Positions 37,338-45,101 of a DNA stretch of 64,000 nucleotides are shown here, one piece after another (position 1 is the first letter of the stretch; each line of letters begins with the position of its first letter). This stretch comes from Hyphomonadaceae bacterium (GTDB lineage Bacteria; Pseudomonadota; Alphaproteobacteria; Caulobacterales; Aquidulcibacteraceae). The notes under the pieces were generated by a model. The model made no database searches. It saw nothing but the letters and a program-made list of their open reading frames with translations, and was not told where the DNA came from. The position numbers were made by a program, and so were the translations under genes. The stretch is taken from the NCBI GenBank assembly GCA_019753175.1, contig JAIELK010000010.1, forward strand, positions 144,417-208,416, read 5' to 3'.

Positions 37338-38315
37338 ATGGAGATCGTCACGGCCGACATCGGCGGCACGCACGCCCGTTTCGCCATCGCGAAAGCAGGA
37401 GCGGGCCGCATCGTGCTGTCTTCGGAAGTCGTGCTGAAGACAGCGCAGCACGCCAGCCTGCAGAGTGCATGGGAAGCCTATGGCGCTCAACTCGGCCGGC
37501 CGCTGCCGCGCGCCGCCGGCATCGCCGTCGCCTGCCCGGTCCAAGGCGACACGCTCAAATTCACCAACAACCCCTGGATCATCCGCGTGTCGGCGCTTGA
37601 GGCGCAGCTCGGACTGGATGAACTTACGCTGATCAACGACTTCGCGGCCGTCGGCCACGCCGTCGCCAATCTGGATGATGGGCACTTCCGCCCTCTCTGC
37701 GGTCCGCAGGCGTCATTGCCCATCGATGGCGTGATCAGCGTCGTCGGTCCCGGCACCGGCCTCGGCGTCTCGCAGGTCGTGCGCCACCGCAGCGGTTACG
37801 AGGTTATCAGTACGGAAGGCGGCCATATCAGCTTTGCTCCGGTCGACCGGCTTGAGGATCAAATTCTGGCGCACCTTCGCCAACGTTATCTGCGCGTGTC
37901 AGCCGAACGCATCATATCGGGCCCTGGACTCGCCAATCTCTACGCCGCACTGGCGGCGATCGAGCAGAGGCCCGCGCGCGTCAGCGATGACAAATCACTG
38001 TGGGAGGCAGCGCTCACCGGCAGCGACCAGCTCGCCGCCGCAGCGCTCGAGCGATTCTGTCTCTGTCTGGGCGCCTGCGCAGGCGACATCGCGTTAGCGC
38101 AGGGCGCAAGCGCTGTTGTCATCGCGGGCGGTCTGGGATTGCGTATCGCCGATCACCTGACGCAGGCGGGCTTCTCGCAGCGCTTCATCGCCAAAGGACG
38201 CTTTGAATCGATGATGGCGGCGATGCCTGTGAAGCTCATCACCCATCCCCAACCCGGGCTGTACGGCGCCGCCGCCGCCTATCAGTGGATGAAGGCGCAC
38301 CCCAAAACGGTTTAG
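37338..38315 (+). CDS. glk: Glucokinase (Glk/ROK-unrelated bacterial type)
   Basis: A 325-residue protein starting at the ATG at 37338, 11 bases after an AGGAGG ribosome site; a longer frame lies inside the transporter gene. It has the phosphate-binding DIGGTHARFAIA (7-18), LTLINDFAAV with catalytic Asp101, GPGTGLGVS and the hallmark EGGHISFAP. It phosphorylates glucose with ATP, supplying Zwf. Last gene of the operon; its stop overlaps the stop of the convergent AsmA gene. Confidence 0.92.
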   Translation: MEIVTADIGGTHARFAIAKAGAGRIVLSSEVVLKTAQHASLQSAWEAYGAQLGRPLPRAAGIAVACPVQGDTLKFTNNPWIIRVSALEAQLGLDELTLINDFAAVGHAVANLDDGHFRPLCGPQASLPIDGVISVVGPGTGLGVSQVVRHRSGYEVISTEGGHISFAPVDRLEDQILAHLRQRYLRVSAERIISGPGLANLYAALAAIEQRPARVSDDKSLWEAALTGSDQLAAAALERFCLCLGACAGDIALAQGASAVVIAGGLGLRIADHLTQAGFSQRFIAKGRFESMMAAMPVKLITHPQPGLYGAAAAYQWMKAHPKTV

Positions 38316-40273
38316 CCGGCCTGCCGCATCGCCGCACGGGAGCTCGTCTGCACCGCGCGGACGCGCGGCAGTATCTCGCGCTGTGCTCGGTCATTCATGT
38401 CGCTCGCGTAGCTGATCTGCTCCCAGCCGCCGCGCACCGAGAACGGGACGACGATCCCGCCTTGCGGCGAGCGCGGCGCTAGGCGCATGTCGAGCCTGCG
38501 CCCTGGAATGTCGATCACGCCGATGCCTGGGATGCGCAGGTCCGGCGTATTGAAGCTCAAGCTGTCGCTCGCCAAGACGCCATCGGCAATGGCGAAGTTC
38601 GCCGAGAAACCTTGGAATGGGGTGCGCGCATTGGCGGCGATCAGCTCACCGCGCAACGCATTGCGGATGGTGCGCGCCACGCCGCCAAGATCGACGCCGT
38701 GCAGCGTGCCCGATACGACTTCGAGATAGGTTGTGCCGTCGAGCGCGGCGAGCATCTCAGTCTGTGTACGCCCGCGCGTGCGCAGATTGAGATTGAGTTC
38801 GGCGCGCCCCTCGATGTTGCCAAAGTTGATCGCATCAGTGAGGAACGGACGCGCCTGCAAATTGTTGAAGCGGAGTTCCTGCATGATGTAGATCGCCGGC
38901 TCGCGCGCATCGATTTCGAAGCGGCCGCTGCCCGAACCGCCGTAGAGCGACAGATTGTGCACCGTCGCGGCCATGAAACCGTCGTTCAGCACCAGGTTGA
39001 GCCGAGCGCCATCGACGCGCATACGTTGGAATAGAATCGCCGCAGTAACCAGTTCAAGATCGGCGTTGAACGCCCGCATGCCGCTGAAATCCATCGCCGC
39101 TTCGCTTGGCGCAGCCTGCACGTCGAGCGCGCGTGGCGCCGCTTCCACAACGGCAAGATCTGCAGTTTGTGTCTGCGCAGGCGCATCGGCCGCCGCGGCG
39201 ACTTCAGCCTCTGTGGACGCCGGCGGCGCCTCGCCAGTCAAATAAGGATTGAGGTCGAAGTCGAACAGCTCAAGGCGGCCGCTGACATAAGGCTTGCCGC
39301 CGCGCTGAGTGAGCACGAAATCCCCGCGCCCGCGCAGGCGATCGACCGCAAAGCCCGCATTGGTGAAGCTGTAGGCGCCATTGCCGATGTCGAGCCGCCC
39401 GTTGACGGCGAATTGTTCGAAACCACTCGTCACTTGCAAGGCTGCGCCTGCCCAACGCGTCAGCTCGCGCAGGTTAGGTCCCCTCGCCTGAACCGTGCCG
39501 GCGAGAGCGCCCGCCGAAGCGGTCGTCTGTCCGCTGAAGTTCGCGTTGAGCAGTTCACTCTCGAACACCAGCGTGATCGGCGTGATCTCACCCCTAAGCG
39601 CCGCGCCCGGACGCGCCACGGTCAAATCAATGTCGATAGGTCGCTCAACGTAACTCGCCGATCCTCGCACACGCATCGGCTGGTCCAGCGCATCGAGCGC
39701 GGTCCGCAGGTTCACATCCGTGACCGTCCAGCCGCTGCCAATGCGGGCGTCGAAATAACTGATCGCCCCGCCATCGACGCTGACCGAGCGCAAGGTCGTC
39801 TGACCGAGATCGAAGGTCGGCTCGGGTGGCGGCTGCGGCGCTGGCGCGGGCGGTGTTGGCGGCGTCGCTGGGCGAGCGCCCAGCACCCAATTTGGTTGAC
39901 CCGCGGTGTCGATCTCCAACGCGACCTGGGGTTGGTGCAGTACGAACTGGCGCACCACGATTCGGCGATCGAGAAGCGGCCGCAGCTCGACGCCGACATG
40001 AATGTCGGCCGCCGTCAGAAACGCTGGCGCCCGCCCACCCGGCGTGTTGGCCAGCGAGGCGTCGGCGGCGTGCACGCCCAGCACGGGCCAGTAGCTGACC
40101 CCCACATTGCCGGCGATGGTGAAATCACGACCGGTTGCGCTTTCCACGGCGCGTTCAATCTCGGCGCGGACGTCGATCCGGGACACGAGGTAGGCCAGGA
40201 CGCCGGCCCCAACCAGCGCCAGCACCGCCAGCCCGATCAGCGTGAAGACGATCCAACGCACCCAAGCCGGCAT
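38312..40273 (-). CDS. AsmA family protein
   Basis: A 653-residue protein with one N-terminal membrane helix (about 8-30) and a long periplasmic beta-rich region; NVGVSYWPVLGVHAADASLAN near the start and a C-terminal GxxRTIRNALRGE-type AsmA domain with DLRIPGIGVIDIPGRRLDMRL are characteristic. AsmA-like proteins are implicated in lipid transport between membranes and outer-membrane assembly. It contains Pro/Ala-rich linkers (about 136-150). Divergent from the CobW gene with a 69-base gap. Confidence 0.82.
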   Translation of the reverse strand: MPAWVRWIVFTLIGLAVLALVGAGVLAYLVSRIDVRAEIERAVESATGRDFTIAGNVGVSYWPVLGVHAADASLANTPGGRAPAFLTAADIHVGVELRPLLDRRIVVRQFVLHQPQVALEIDTAGQPNWVLGARPATPPTPPAPAPQPPPEPTFDLGQTTLRSVSVDGGAISYFDARIGSGWTVTDVNLRTALDALDQPMRVRGSASYVERPIDIDLTVARPGAALRGEITPITLVFESELLNANFSGQTTASAGALAGTVQARGPNLRELTRWAGAALQVTSGFEQFAVNGRLDIGNGAYSFTNAGFAVDRLRGRGDFVLTQRGGKPYVSGRLELFDFDLNPYLTGEAPPASTEAEVAAAADAPAQTQTADLAVVEAAPRALDVQAAPSEAAMDFSGMRAFNADLELVTAAILFQRMRVDGARLNLVLNDGFMAATVHNLSLYGGSGSGRFEIDAREPAIYIMQELRFNNLQARPFLTDAINFGNIEGRAELNLNLRTRGRTQTEMLAALDGTTYLEVVSGTLHGVDLGGVARTIRNALRGELIAANARTPFQGFSANFAIADGVLASDSLSFNTPDLRIPGIGVIDIPGRRLDMRLAPRSPQGGIVVPFSVRGGWEQISYASDMNDRAQREILPRVRAVQTSSRAAMRQAG

Positions 40274-40342
40274 GAGAGCCTCCCCAAAAGCCCCGCGAAC
40301 CTAGCCGGTGGCGCGCCGTCCCGGAATAGCTATCTAGAGCCG

Positions 40343-41383
40343 ATGACTGCTTCTCCCGTCCCCGTCACTGTGCTCACCGGCTTTCTGGGCGCCGGCAAGA
40401 CCACCCTCTTGAACCGCATCCTCACCGAGCCGCACGGCAAGAAATACGCCGTCATCGTCAACGAATTCGGCGAGATCGGGATCGACAACGATCTGATCGT
40501 CGATGCCGATGAAGAAGTGTTCGAGATGAACAATGGCTGCGTCTGCTGCACCGTGCGCGGCGATCTGATCCGCATCATCGAGGGGCTGATGAAGCGGAAG
40601 GGCCGATTTGACGCGATCCTGGTGGAGACCACGGGCCTGGCCAAGCCGGCGCCGGTGGCGCAGACCTTCTTCGTAGACGCCGATGTGCGCGCCAAGACCA
40701 AACTCGACGCCATCGTCACCGTGGTCGACGCCAAGCATGTGCGCCAGCAATTGCAGAACTCGGAAGAAGCCGCCGAACAGATCGCCTTCGCCGACGTGAT
40801 CCTGTTGAACAAGACCGATCTTGTCGGCAAGGACGAGTTGACGGCGATCGAACGCGCCATTCGCGGCGTCAACGCAAGCGCGCGCTTGCACAAGATGACG
40901 CGCGGCGACGTTCCGATCGACGCCATCCTCAATCTCGGCGCCTTCGATCTCGACCGCGTCACCGAGATCGATCCGCACTTCCTGCCCGATCATGCGTGCG
41001 ACGATGCCTGCGCGCATCATGATCATGATCACGATCATGACCACGCACACCACGATCATAAGCACGATCACGATCACGTCGCCGCCTCCGGCATCGCCAG
41101 CGTCTCGCTGTCCACCGAAAAGCTGATCAACCCCGAAAAATTGCTGCCCTGGCTCAATGAGCTCACCCAGGCGCGCGGGCCCGATATCTTGCGGCTCAAG
41201 GGCATTTTCGCATTTCCCGACGAACCGAAACGCTTCGTCGTCCAGGGCGTGCACATGATCGTCGAAGGCGACACCCAGCGCGACTGGAAAGACGACGAAA
41301 AACGCCTCTCCCGCCTCGTCTTCATCGGCCGCAACCTCGATCGCGAAGAACTTGAACGCGCGTTTCTGCAATGCGCAGCGTGA
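40343..41383 (+). CDS. CobW/G3E-family GTPase (COG0523) with His-rich metal-binding stretch
   Basis: A 346-residue GTPase starting at 40343; the longer upstream frame is antisense to asmA. It has P-loop GFLGAGKTT (13-21), the metal-binding motif CVCC (66-69), ETTGLAKP, NKTD for guanine recognition and a C-terminal CobW domain. A histidine/aspartate-rich linker at about 212-250 (repeats of HDHD) is typical of zinc- or cobalt-handling members. Likely a metallochaperone or metal-allocation GTPase. It precedes a WD40 gene on the same strand. Confidence 0.9.
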   Translation: MTASPVPVTVLTGFLGAGKTTLLNRILTEPHGKKYAVIVNEFGEIGIDNDLIVDADEEVFEMNNGCVCCTVRGDLIRIIEGLMKRKGRFDAILVETTGLAKPAPVAQTFFVDADVRAKTKLDAIVTVVDAKHVRQQLQNSEEAAEQIAFADVILLNKTDLVGKDELTAIERAIRGVNASARLHKMTRGDVPIDAILNLGAFDLDRVTEIDPHFLPDHACDDACAHHDHDHDHDHAHHDHKHDHDHVAASGIASVSLSTEKLINPEKLLPWLNELTQARGPDILRLKGIFAFPDEPKRFVVQGVHMIVEGDTQRDWKDDEKRLSRLVFIGRNLDREELERAFLQCAA

Positions 41384-41399
41384 GTGCGGGACAGTTAGC

Positions 41400-41530
41400 G
41401 TTCCCCCTCCCCCTTGCGGGGAGGGGGCTAGGGGATGAGGGGCGTCCAAACGCGCAGGCGCCGGCTTGTCGGCGCGCCCCTCATCCGGCCGCTGCGCGGC
41501 CACCTTCTCCGCAAGGGAGAAGGGGCGCAC
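41400..41530. repeat. REP-like palindromic intergenic element
   Basis: The space between the CobW and WD40 genes is almost wholly nested inverted repeats: CCCTCCCC/GGGGAGGG near 41405-41427, GATGAGGGGCG (41434-41444) pairing with CGCCCCTCATC (41475-41485), GGCCGC/GCGGCC near 41487-41501 and CCTTCTCC/GGAGAAGG near 41503-41523. The pattern matches dispersed intergenic palindromic elements of alphaproteobacteria. It also supplies the ribosome site of the WD40 gene. Confidence 0.7.
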
Positions 41531-41534
41531 CCCC

Positions 41535-42533
41535 ATGACTGCGCATGTGTATCTCAGCGGCCGGCGTCTCGCGCTCGGCGCGGGCGCAGCGGGCGTGCAC
41601 TGGATCGGCGATCGAGCGCTGTTTGCACTGAACGACGGCGCGGTGCTGATCGCTGCGCGCGAAGGCGAGACGCAGCGCGTTGCGGCGCATGCGGGCGTGA
41701 TCCTGTGCTCTGCGCTGCATCCCGACGGCAAGCGTGTGCTCACTGGCGGCGACGACGGCAAAGTGCTGAGCGTGACGCCAGACGGGACGGTGCTGACGCT
41801 CGCTGAAACACGCAAATGGGTGGATCATCTCGCCGCCAGCGCAGCCTCGGGCGTGATCGTCGCCGGTATCGGCAAAGAAGCGCTCGTGTTCGCCAAGGAT
41901 AAGGAGACGCATCGTTTCGCGCATCCCTCCACGATCGGCGGGCTGGCGCTCGACGCCAAAGGACGCCGCCTCGCCGTCAGCCATTATGGCGGCGTCACGC
42001 TGCGCTATGCGCTCGCCGCCGACGACAAAGGCGTGAGCCTCAAATGGACCGGCTCGCATCTGGGCGTCACCATCTCGCCGGACGCCGGTTATGTCGTCAC
42101 CGCCATGCAGGAAAATGCGCTGCACGGCTGGCGTCTGCCGGAGAAAACCGATCTGCGCATGGACGGCTATCCGGCCAAGACGCGCTCCCTTTCCTGGGAC
42201 AAGCGCGGCCGCTGGCTCGCGACCTCCGGCGCACAGAGTGCGATCGTCTGGCCGTTCGCCGGCAAGCTCGGCCCGCAAGGCAAGGCGCCGCTGCAGCCCG
42301 GCGCGCGCGACGCTCTGGTCACCGTGGTGGCTTTCCATCCCAGCGAAGAGATTCTCGCCATCGGCTATGCCGACGGCGCAGCGCTTGTCGTGCGCTTCGG
42401 CGACGACATGGGCATGGAACTCGACGAACCCGGCGAAGGCGCGGTGACGGCGCTCGCCTGGAGCGCCGATGGGAAACACATTGCCATCGGCGATGACGCT
42501 GGCCGTGGCGCGATTATCAGCGTTGCGCGCTAG
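41535..42533 (+). CDS. WD40-repeat beta-propeller protein
   Basis: A 332-residue protein from the ATG at 41535, preceded by AGGGAGAAGGGG. It contains about seven degenerate repeats with GH/WD-like ends (VTGGDDGKVLSV-type blades, LAWSADGKHIAIGDDAG at the end) and no signal peptide, suggesting a cytoplasmic propeller. In several alphaproteobacteria a WD40 gene sits beside the COG0523 GTPase, as here. Function is not established. Its stop overlaps the stop of the convergent LysE gene. Confidence 0.75.
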   Translation: MTAHVYLSGRRLALGAGAAGVHWIGDRALFALNDGAVLIAAREGETQRVAAHAGVILCSALHPDGKRVLTGGDDGKVLSVTPDGTVLTLAETRKWVDHLAASAASGVIVAGIGKEALVFAKDKETHRFAHPSTIGGLALDAKGRRLAVSHYGGVTLRYALAADDKGVSLKWTGSHLGVTISPDAGYVVTAMQENALHGWRLPEKTDLRMDGYPAKTRSLSWDKRGRWLATSGAQSAIVWPFAGKLGPQGKAPLQPGARDALVTVVAFHPSEEILAIGYADGAALVVRFGDDMGMELDEPGEGAVTALAWSADGKHIAIGDDAGRGAIISVAR

Positions 42534-43171
42534 CGTGTTTGCCAGGCAAGCCAGGCCGCCATCAGGCCGATCGCCACCGCCATGGCCCGTCGAAAGCGTA
42601 TCGACACTTCAGGGGATTCTATGAGCGCGCCTGCCCGCGCTGCACCCACCACAATGGCGCTGTGGATGGCAAAGCTGACCAGCAAATGGACGCCCCCCAG
42701 AATGAGAGCCTGCAGCCAGAATGCTGCATGGTCTGGGGCAATGAAACTTGGCAGCAGCGTCACATAGAACACGGCCGCTTTAGGATTGAGCAGGTTGGCG
42801 GCGAGCCCCCGCCAGAACGGGCGATGATCGAAGCCGCCCGTATGGCCCGGTGATGTCTCACGAGCGCCGCGCCACGCTTCCCAGGCCAAGTAGAACAGGA
42901 AGAGCACCCCGGCCCAGCGCAGCGCCGCAAAGGCGATCGGCGCCGCGAGCACGAACTCGGCAACGCCCACGACTGCGGCAAGCATGTAGAGTCCGAGCCC
43001 GGCAGTAACGCCCAGCACCGCCTTGAAGCCGGCCGCGCGTCCTTCACTCGCGGACAGCGCGGCGAGATATCCCATGTTGGGCCCTGGCGTGAGTTCGATC
43101 AGGGTCACAGCCGCAAGAAAGGGAAGAATGGCGGCGGGTTCGATCGGCAATCCGTCGGAATGCGCAATCAT
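42530..43171 (-). CDS. LysE/RhtB family amino-acid exporter
   Basis: A 213-residue membrane protein with about six helices and the family start pattern FLAAVTLIELTPGPNMGYLAALS. LysE/RhtB proteins export amino acids or small metabolites. It overlaps the DUF3137 gene by ATGA (43168-43171) and is the last gene of the valS transcription unit. Substrate cannot be told. Confidence 0.85.
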   Translation of the reverse strand: MIAHSDGLPIEPAAILPFLAAVTLIELTPGPNMGYLAALSASEGRAAGFKAVLGVTAGLGLYMLAAVVGVAEFVLAAPIAFAALRWAGVLFLFYLAWEAWRGARETSPGHTGGFDHRPFWRGLAANLLNPKAAVFYVTLLPSFIAPDHAAFWLQALILGGVHLLVSFAIHSAIVVGAARAGALIESPEVSIRFRRAMAVAIGLMAAWLAWQTR

Positions 43172-44145
43172 GTCGGACGTTGCGCCTGCGCCGTCAGCAC
43201 GTGGTCCATGACACGGACGATGCTGGCGATCTCATCGACGATGCGGCGCGCACGCGCGGGATCGACTAGCGGCTTGAACAGGTCTCCAGGCTCGAACAAG
43301 TCGCCGCCTTCGACCGCGATCAGCATGTCGCCGCCCTCAAAGGCGCAGCGGATGCGCTTGCCGTGCAGGGCTTTCTCCAGCTCGAGCAGCCGCTCCATCA
43401 TCACCGGATGGACCAGATAGCGCGCCTCCACCTGGTCGGTGCCCCAGACCTCGAACGTCTTTTCAAACGTTGGATCGACGAGCCGCACGCGCTCCAACTT
43501 CTTGCCGTTGTTCGACCCGCCGCCGAAAGCGTTGAAGACGCCCATGTCGCGCCGCACGATCGTCGTGCCTTCGAAAGCGTGTGGAAAGTGCAGGCGGATC
43601 AACTGCCCGCGAAACACGGTGACATAGTGGGTGCGTTTGCCGCTCGAACGCCGCTGCTCCAGCACAGCCTCGTAGAGCTCGTAACTCGAGGTTTTGTGCG
43701 AACCGCGAAAACAGTCCTCGAACTTCGAGCGCGTGTAGCTCGGCACCAGGTTAAGCGCCTTGATGCGGTCGAAGGCGGGCGGCGTGAAGTCGGCGATGTC
43801 AAACGATGCGCCCATCGCTTCGGCGATGGCGGAGCAATATTCCTGCTTCAGCTTGCGGCTCAGATTAGCGATAGGCTGATACGCGATCACGCCAGCAAAA
43901 ATCGCCGCTATGAACAAGACCACAAAGGCGGCTTGCTTCTCCTGCGCGAACACAAAGGTGATTGCCGCAAGCGCGAGCGCCACGCCGCCGCCGATCATAG
44001 CGCGGGTCTTGAACTGCTTGATGGCGTCGAGGCGGCCCGCCTCGTTAGCGTTGAAGCAGGGCTCTATACGCTCCTCGTACAAGCGCTGAAACAATGCGTC
44101 ATCGAGCTTGGTGAGGTCGATTCGCGGGGCTGTATCGGCGCTCAC
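43168..44145 (-). CDS. DUF3137 family membrane protein
   Basis: A 325-residue protein with two adjacent membrane helices (about 48-88, MIGGGVALALAAITFVF and FVVLFIAAIFAGVIA) and a large soluble C-terminal part containing YTRSKFEDCFRG and FRGQLIRLHFPHAFEG, which match DUF3137. No function is known. It overlaps both neighbours by 4 bases. Confidence 0.75.
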   Translation of the reverse strand: MSADTAPRIDLTKLDDALFQRLYEERIEPCFNANEAGRLDAIKQFKTRAMIGGGVALALAAITFVFAQEKQAAFVVLFIAAIFAGVIAYQPIANLSRKLKQEYCSAIAEAMGASFDIADFTPPAFDRIKALNLVPSYTRSKFEDCFRGSHKTSSYELYEAVLEQRRSSGKRTHYVTVFRGQLIRLHFPHAFEGTTIVRRDMGVFNAFGGGSNNGKKLERVRLVDPTFEKTFEVWGTDQVEARYLVHPVMMERLLELEKALHGKRIRCAFEGGDMLIAVEGGDLFEPGDLFKPLVDPARARRIVDEIASIVRVMDHVLTAQAQRPT

Positions 44146-45101
44146 GCCGCCAGCCCGCGCATGCCGGCCTCGACGGACATCACGGGTCGATAGCCCAGCT
44201 CAGCGCGCGCCTTCCCGTCCTTTAGCGTCACATCGCGGGACATGATCATGGCGCCGAACCGCGTCAGCGGCGGTTCGCCCTTGAGGCCGAACGTGCGCCA
44301 CACGTTCTCGCTTACGCCGCCGACAAGATCGGCGACCCAGCCCGGCACGCTGGTATCGGGCAATCTAGCGCCCCGCGCCGCCGCCATGCCGGAGATCATG
44401 TCCCGCATCGGCCGCTCGCCGTCGTCGAGCACAAAGTAAGCTTCCCCACCGCGACCCTGCGTGAGTGCGAGTTCAATGGCATGCACCAGGTTGTCGATAT
44501 GCGTCGTTGATGTCATCGCGCGGCCACCGTTGACCCACATGAACTTGCCCTCGCGCGCCATCTGTTCGATCGTCGGCAACAGCGTCGTATCACCCGGCCC
44601 CCAAATGAAGCGCGGGCGCAGGACAATTGTCGCGAAGCCATCACGATTGGCGCCTTTCACCAGCTGCTCCGCCTGCGCCTTCGTCGCCGAATACGGATAG
44701 GGCGAATGGGGCGCCAACGGGTAGGTCTCGTCGGCGCCGCGCACGTGCTGACCCTCAAGCAGCCCCGCCTCCGTACCAATGTGGATGAAGCGCTTCGCGC
44801 CCGCTTGCTCGGCGGCCGTCAACACGGCTCGCGTCCCCGTCACGTTGAAGCGCGCCCACGCGTCTGGGGGGCCCCACTGCTCAACGAACGCCGCGCAATG
44901 CAGAATGACATCTGCATCGCCGACGTGCTCAGCGCGGATCGTCTCCAGATCGCAACGCACCGGCGTCGCGCCAAGCCCCGAAATGACGGCGTCCGATTTC
45001 TCAGACCGAGACATCGCGCGCACGTCTTGCCCGCCCGCTACCAGTTTGCGCGTCGCCGCGCCGCCGACAAAGCCTGACGCGCCGGTGACGAAGATGCGCA
45101 T
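44142..45101 (-). CDS. NAD-dependent epimerase/dehydratase (extended SDR)
   Basis: A 319-residue protein beginning at 45101 inside a TGATG overlap with valS; a much longer frame upstream is antiparallel shadow of valS coding. It has the Rossmann motif TGASGFVG, the active-site YPYSATKAQAE (Tyr-x3-Lys) and an atypical-SDR C-terminus resembling 3-beta-hydroxysteroid dehydrogenase-like proteins (GGRAMTSTTHIDNLVHA). Substrate unknown. Confidence 0.85.
   Translation of the reverse strand: MRIFVTGASGFVGGAATRKLVAGGQDVRAMSRSEKSDAVISGLGATPVRCDLETIRAEHVGDADVILHCAAFVEQWGPPDAWARFNVTGTRAVLTAAEQAGAKRFIHIGTEAGLLEGQHVRGADETYPLAPHSPYPYSATKAQAEQLVKGANRDGFATIVLRPRFIWGPGDTTLLPTIEQMAREGKFMWVNGGRAMTSTTHIDNLVHAIELALTQGRGGEAYFVLDDGERPMRDMISGMAAARGARLPDTSVPGWVADLVGGVSENVWRTFGLKGEPPLTRFGAMIMSRDVTLKDGKARAELGYRPVMSVEAGMRGLAA

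Noticed and set aside
39167..40342. N-terminal extension of the CobW protein by about 390 codons
   Set aside because: This part is antisense to asmA; the P-loop start MTASPVPVTVLTG at 40343 fits the family.
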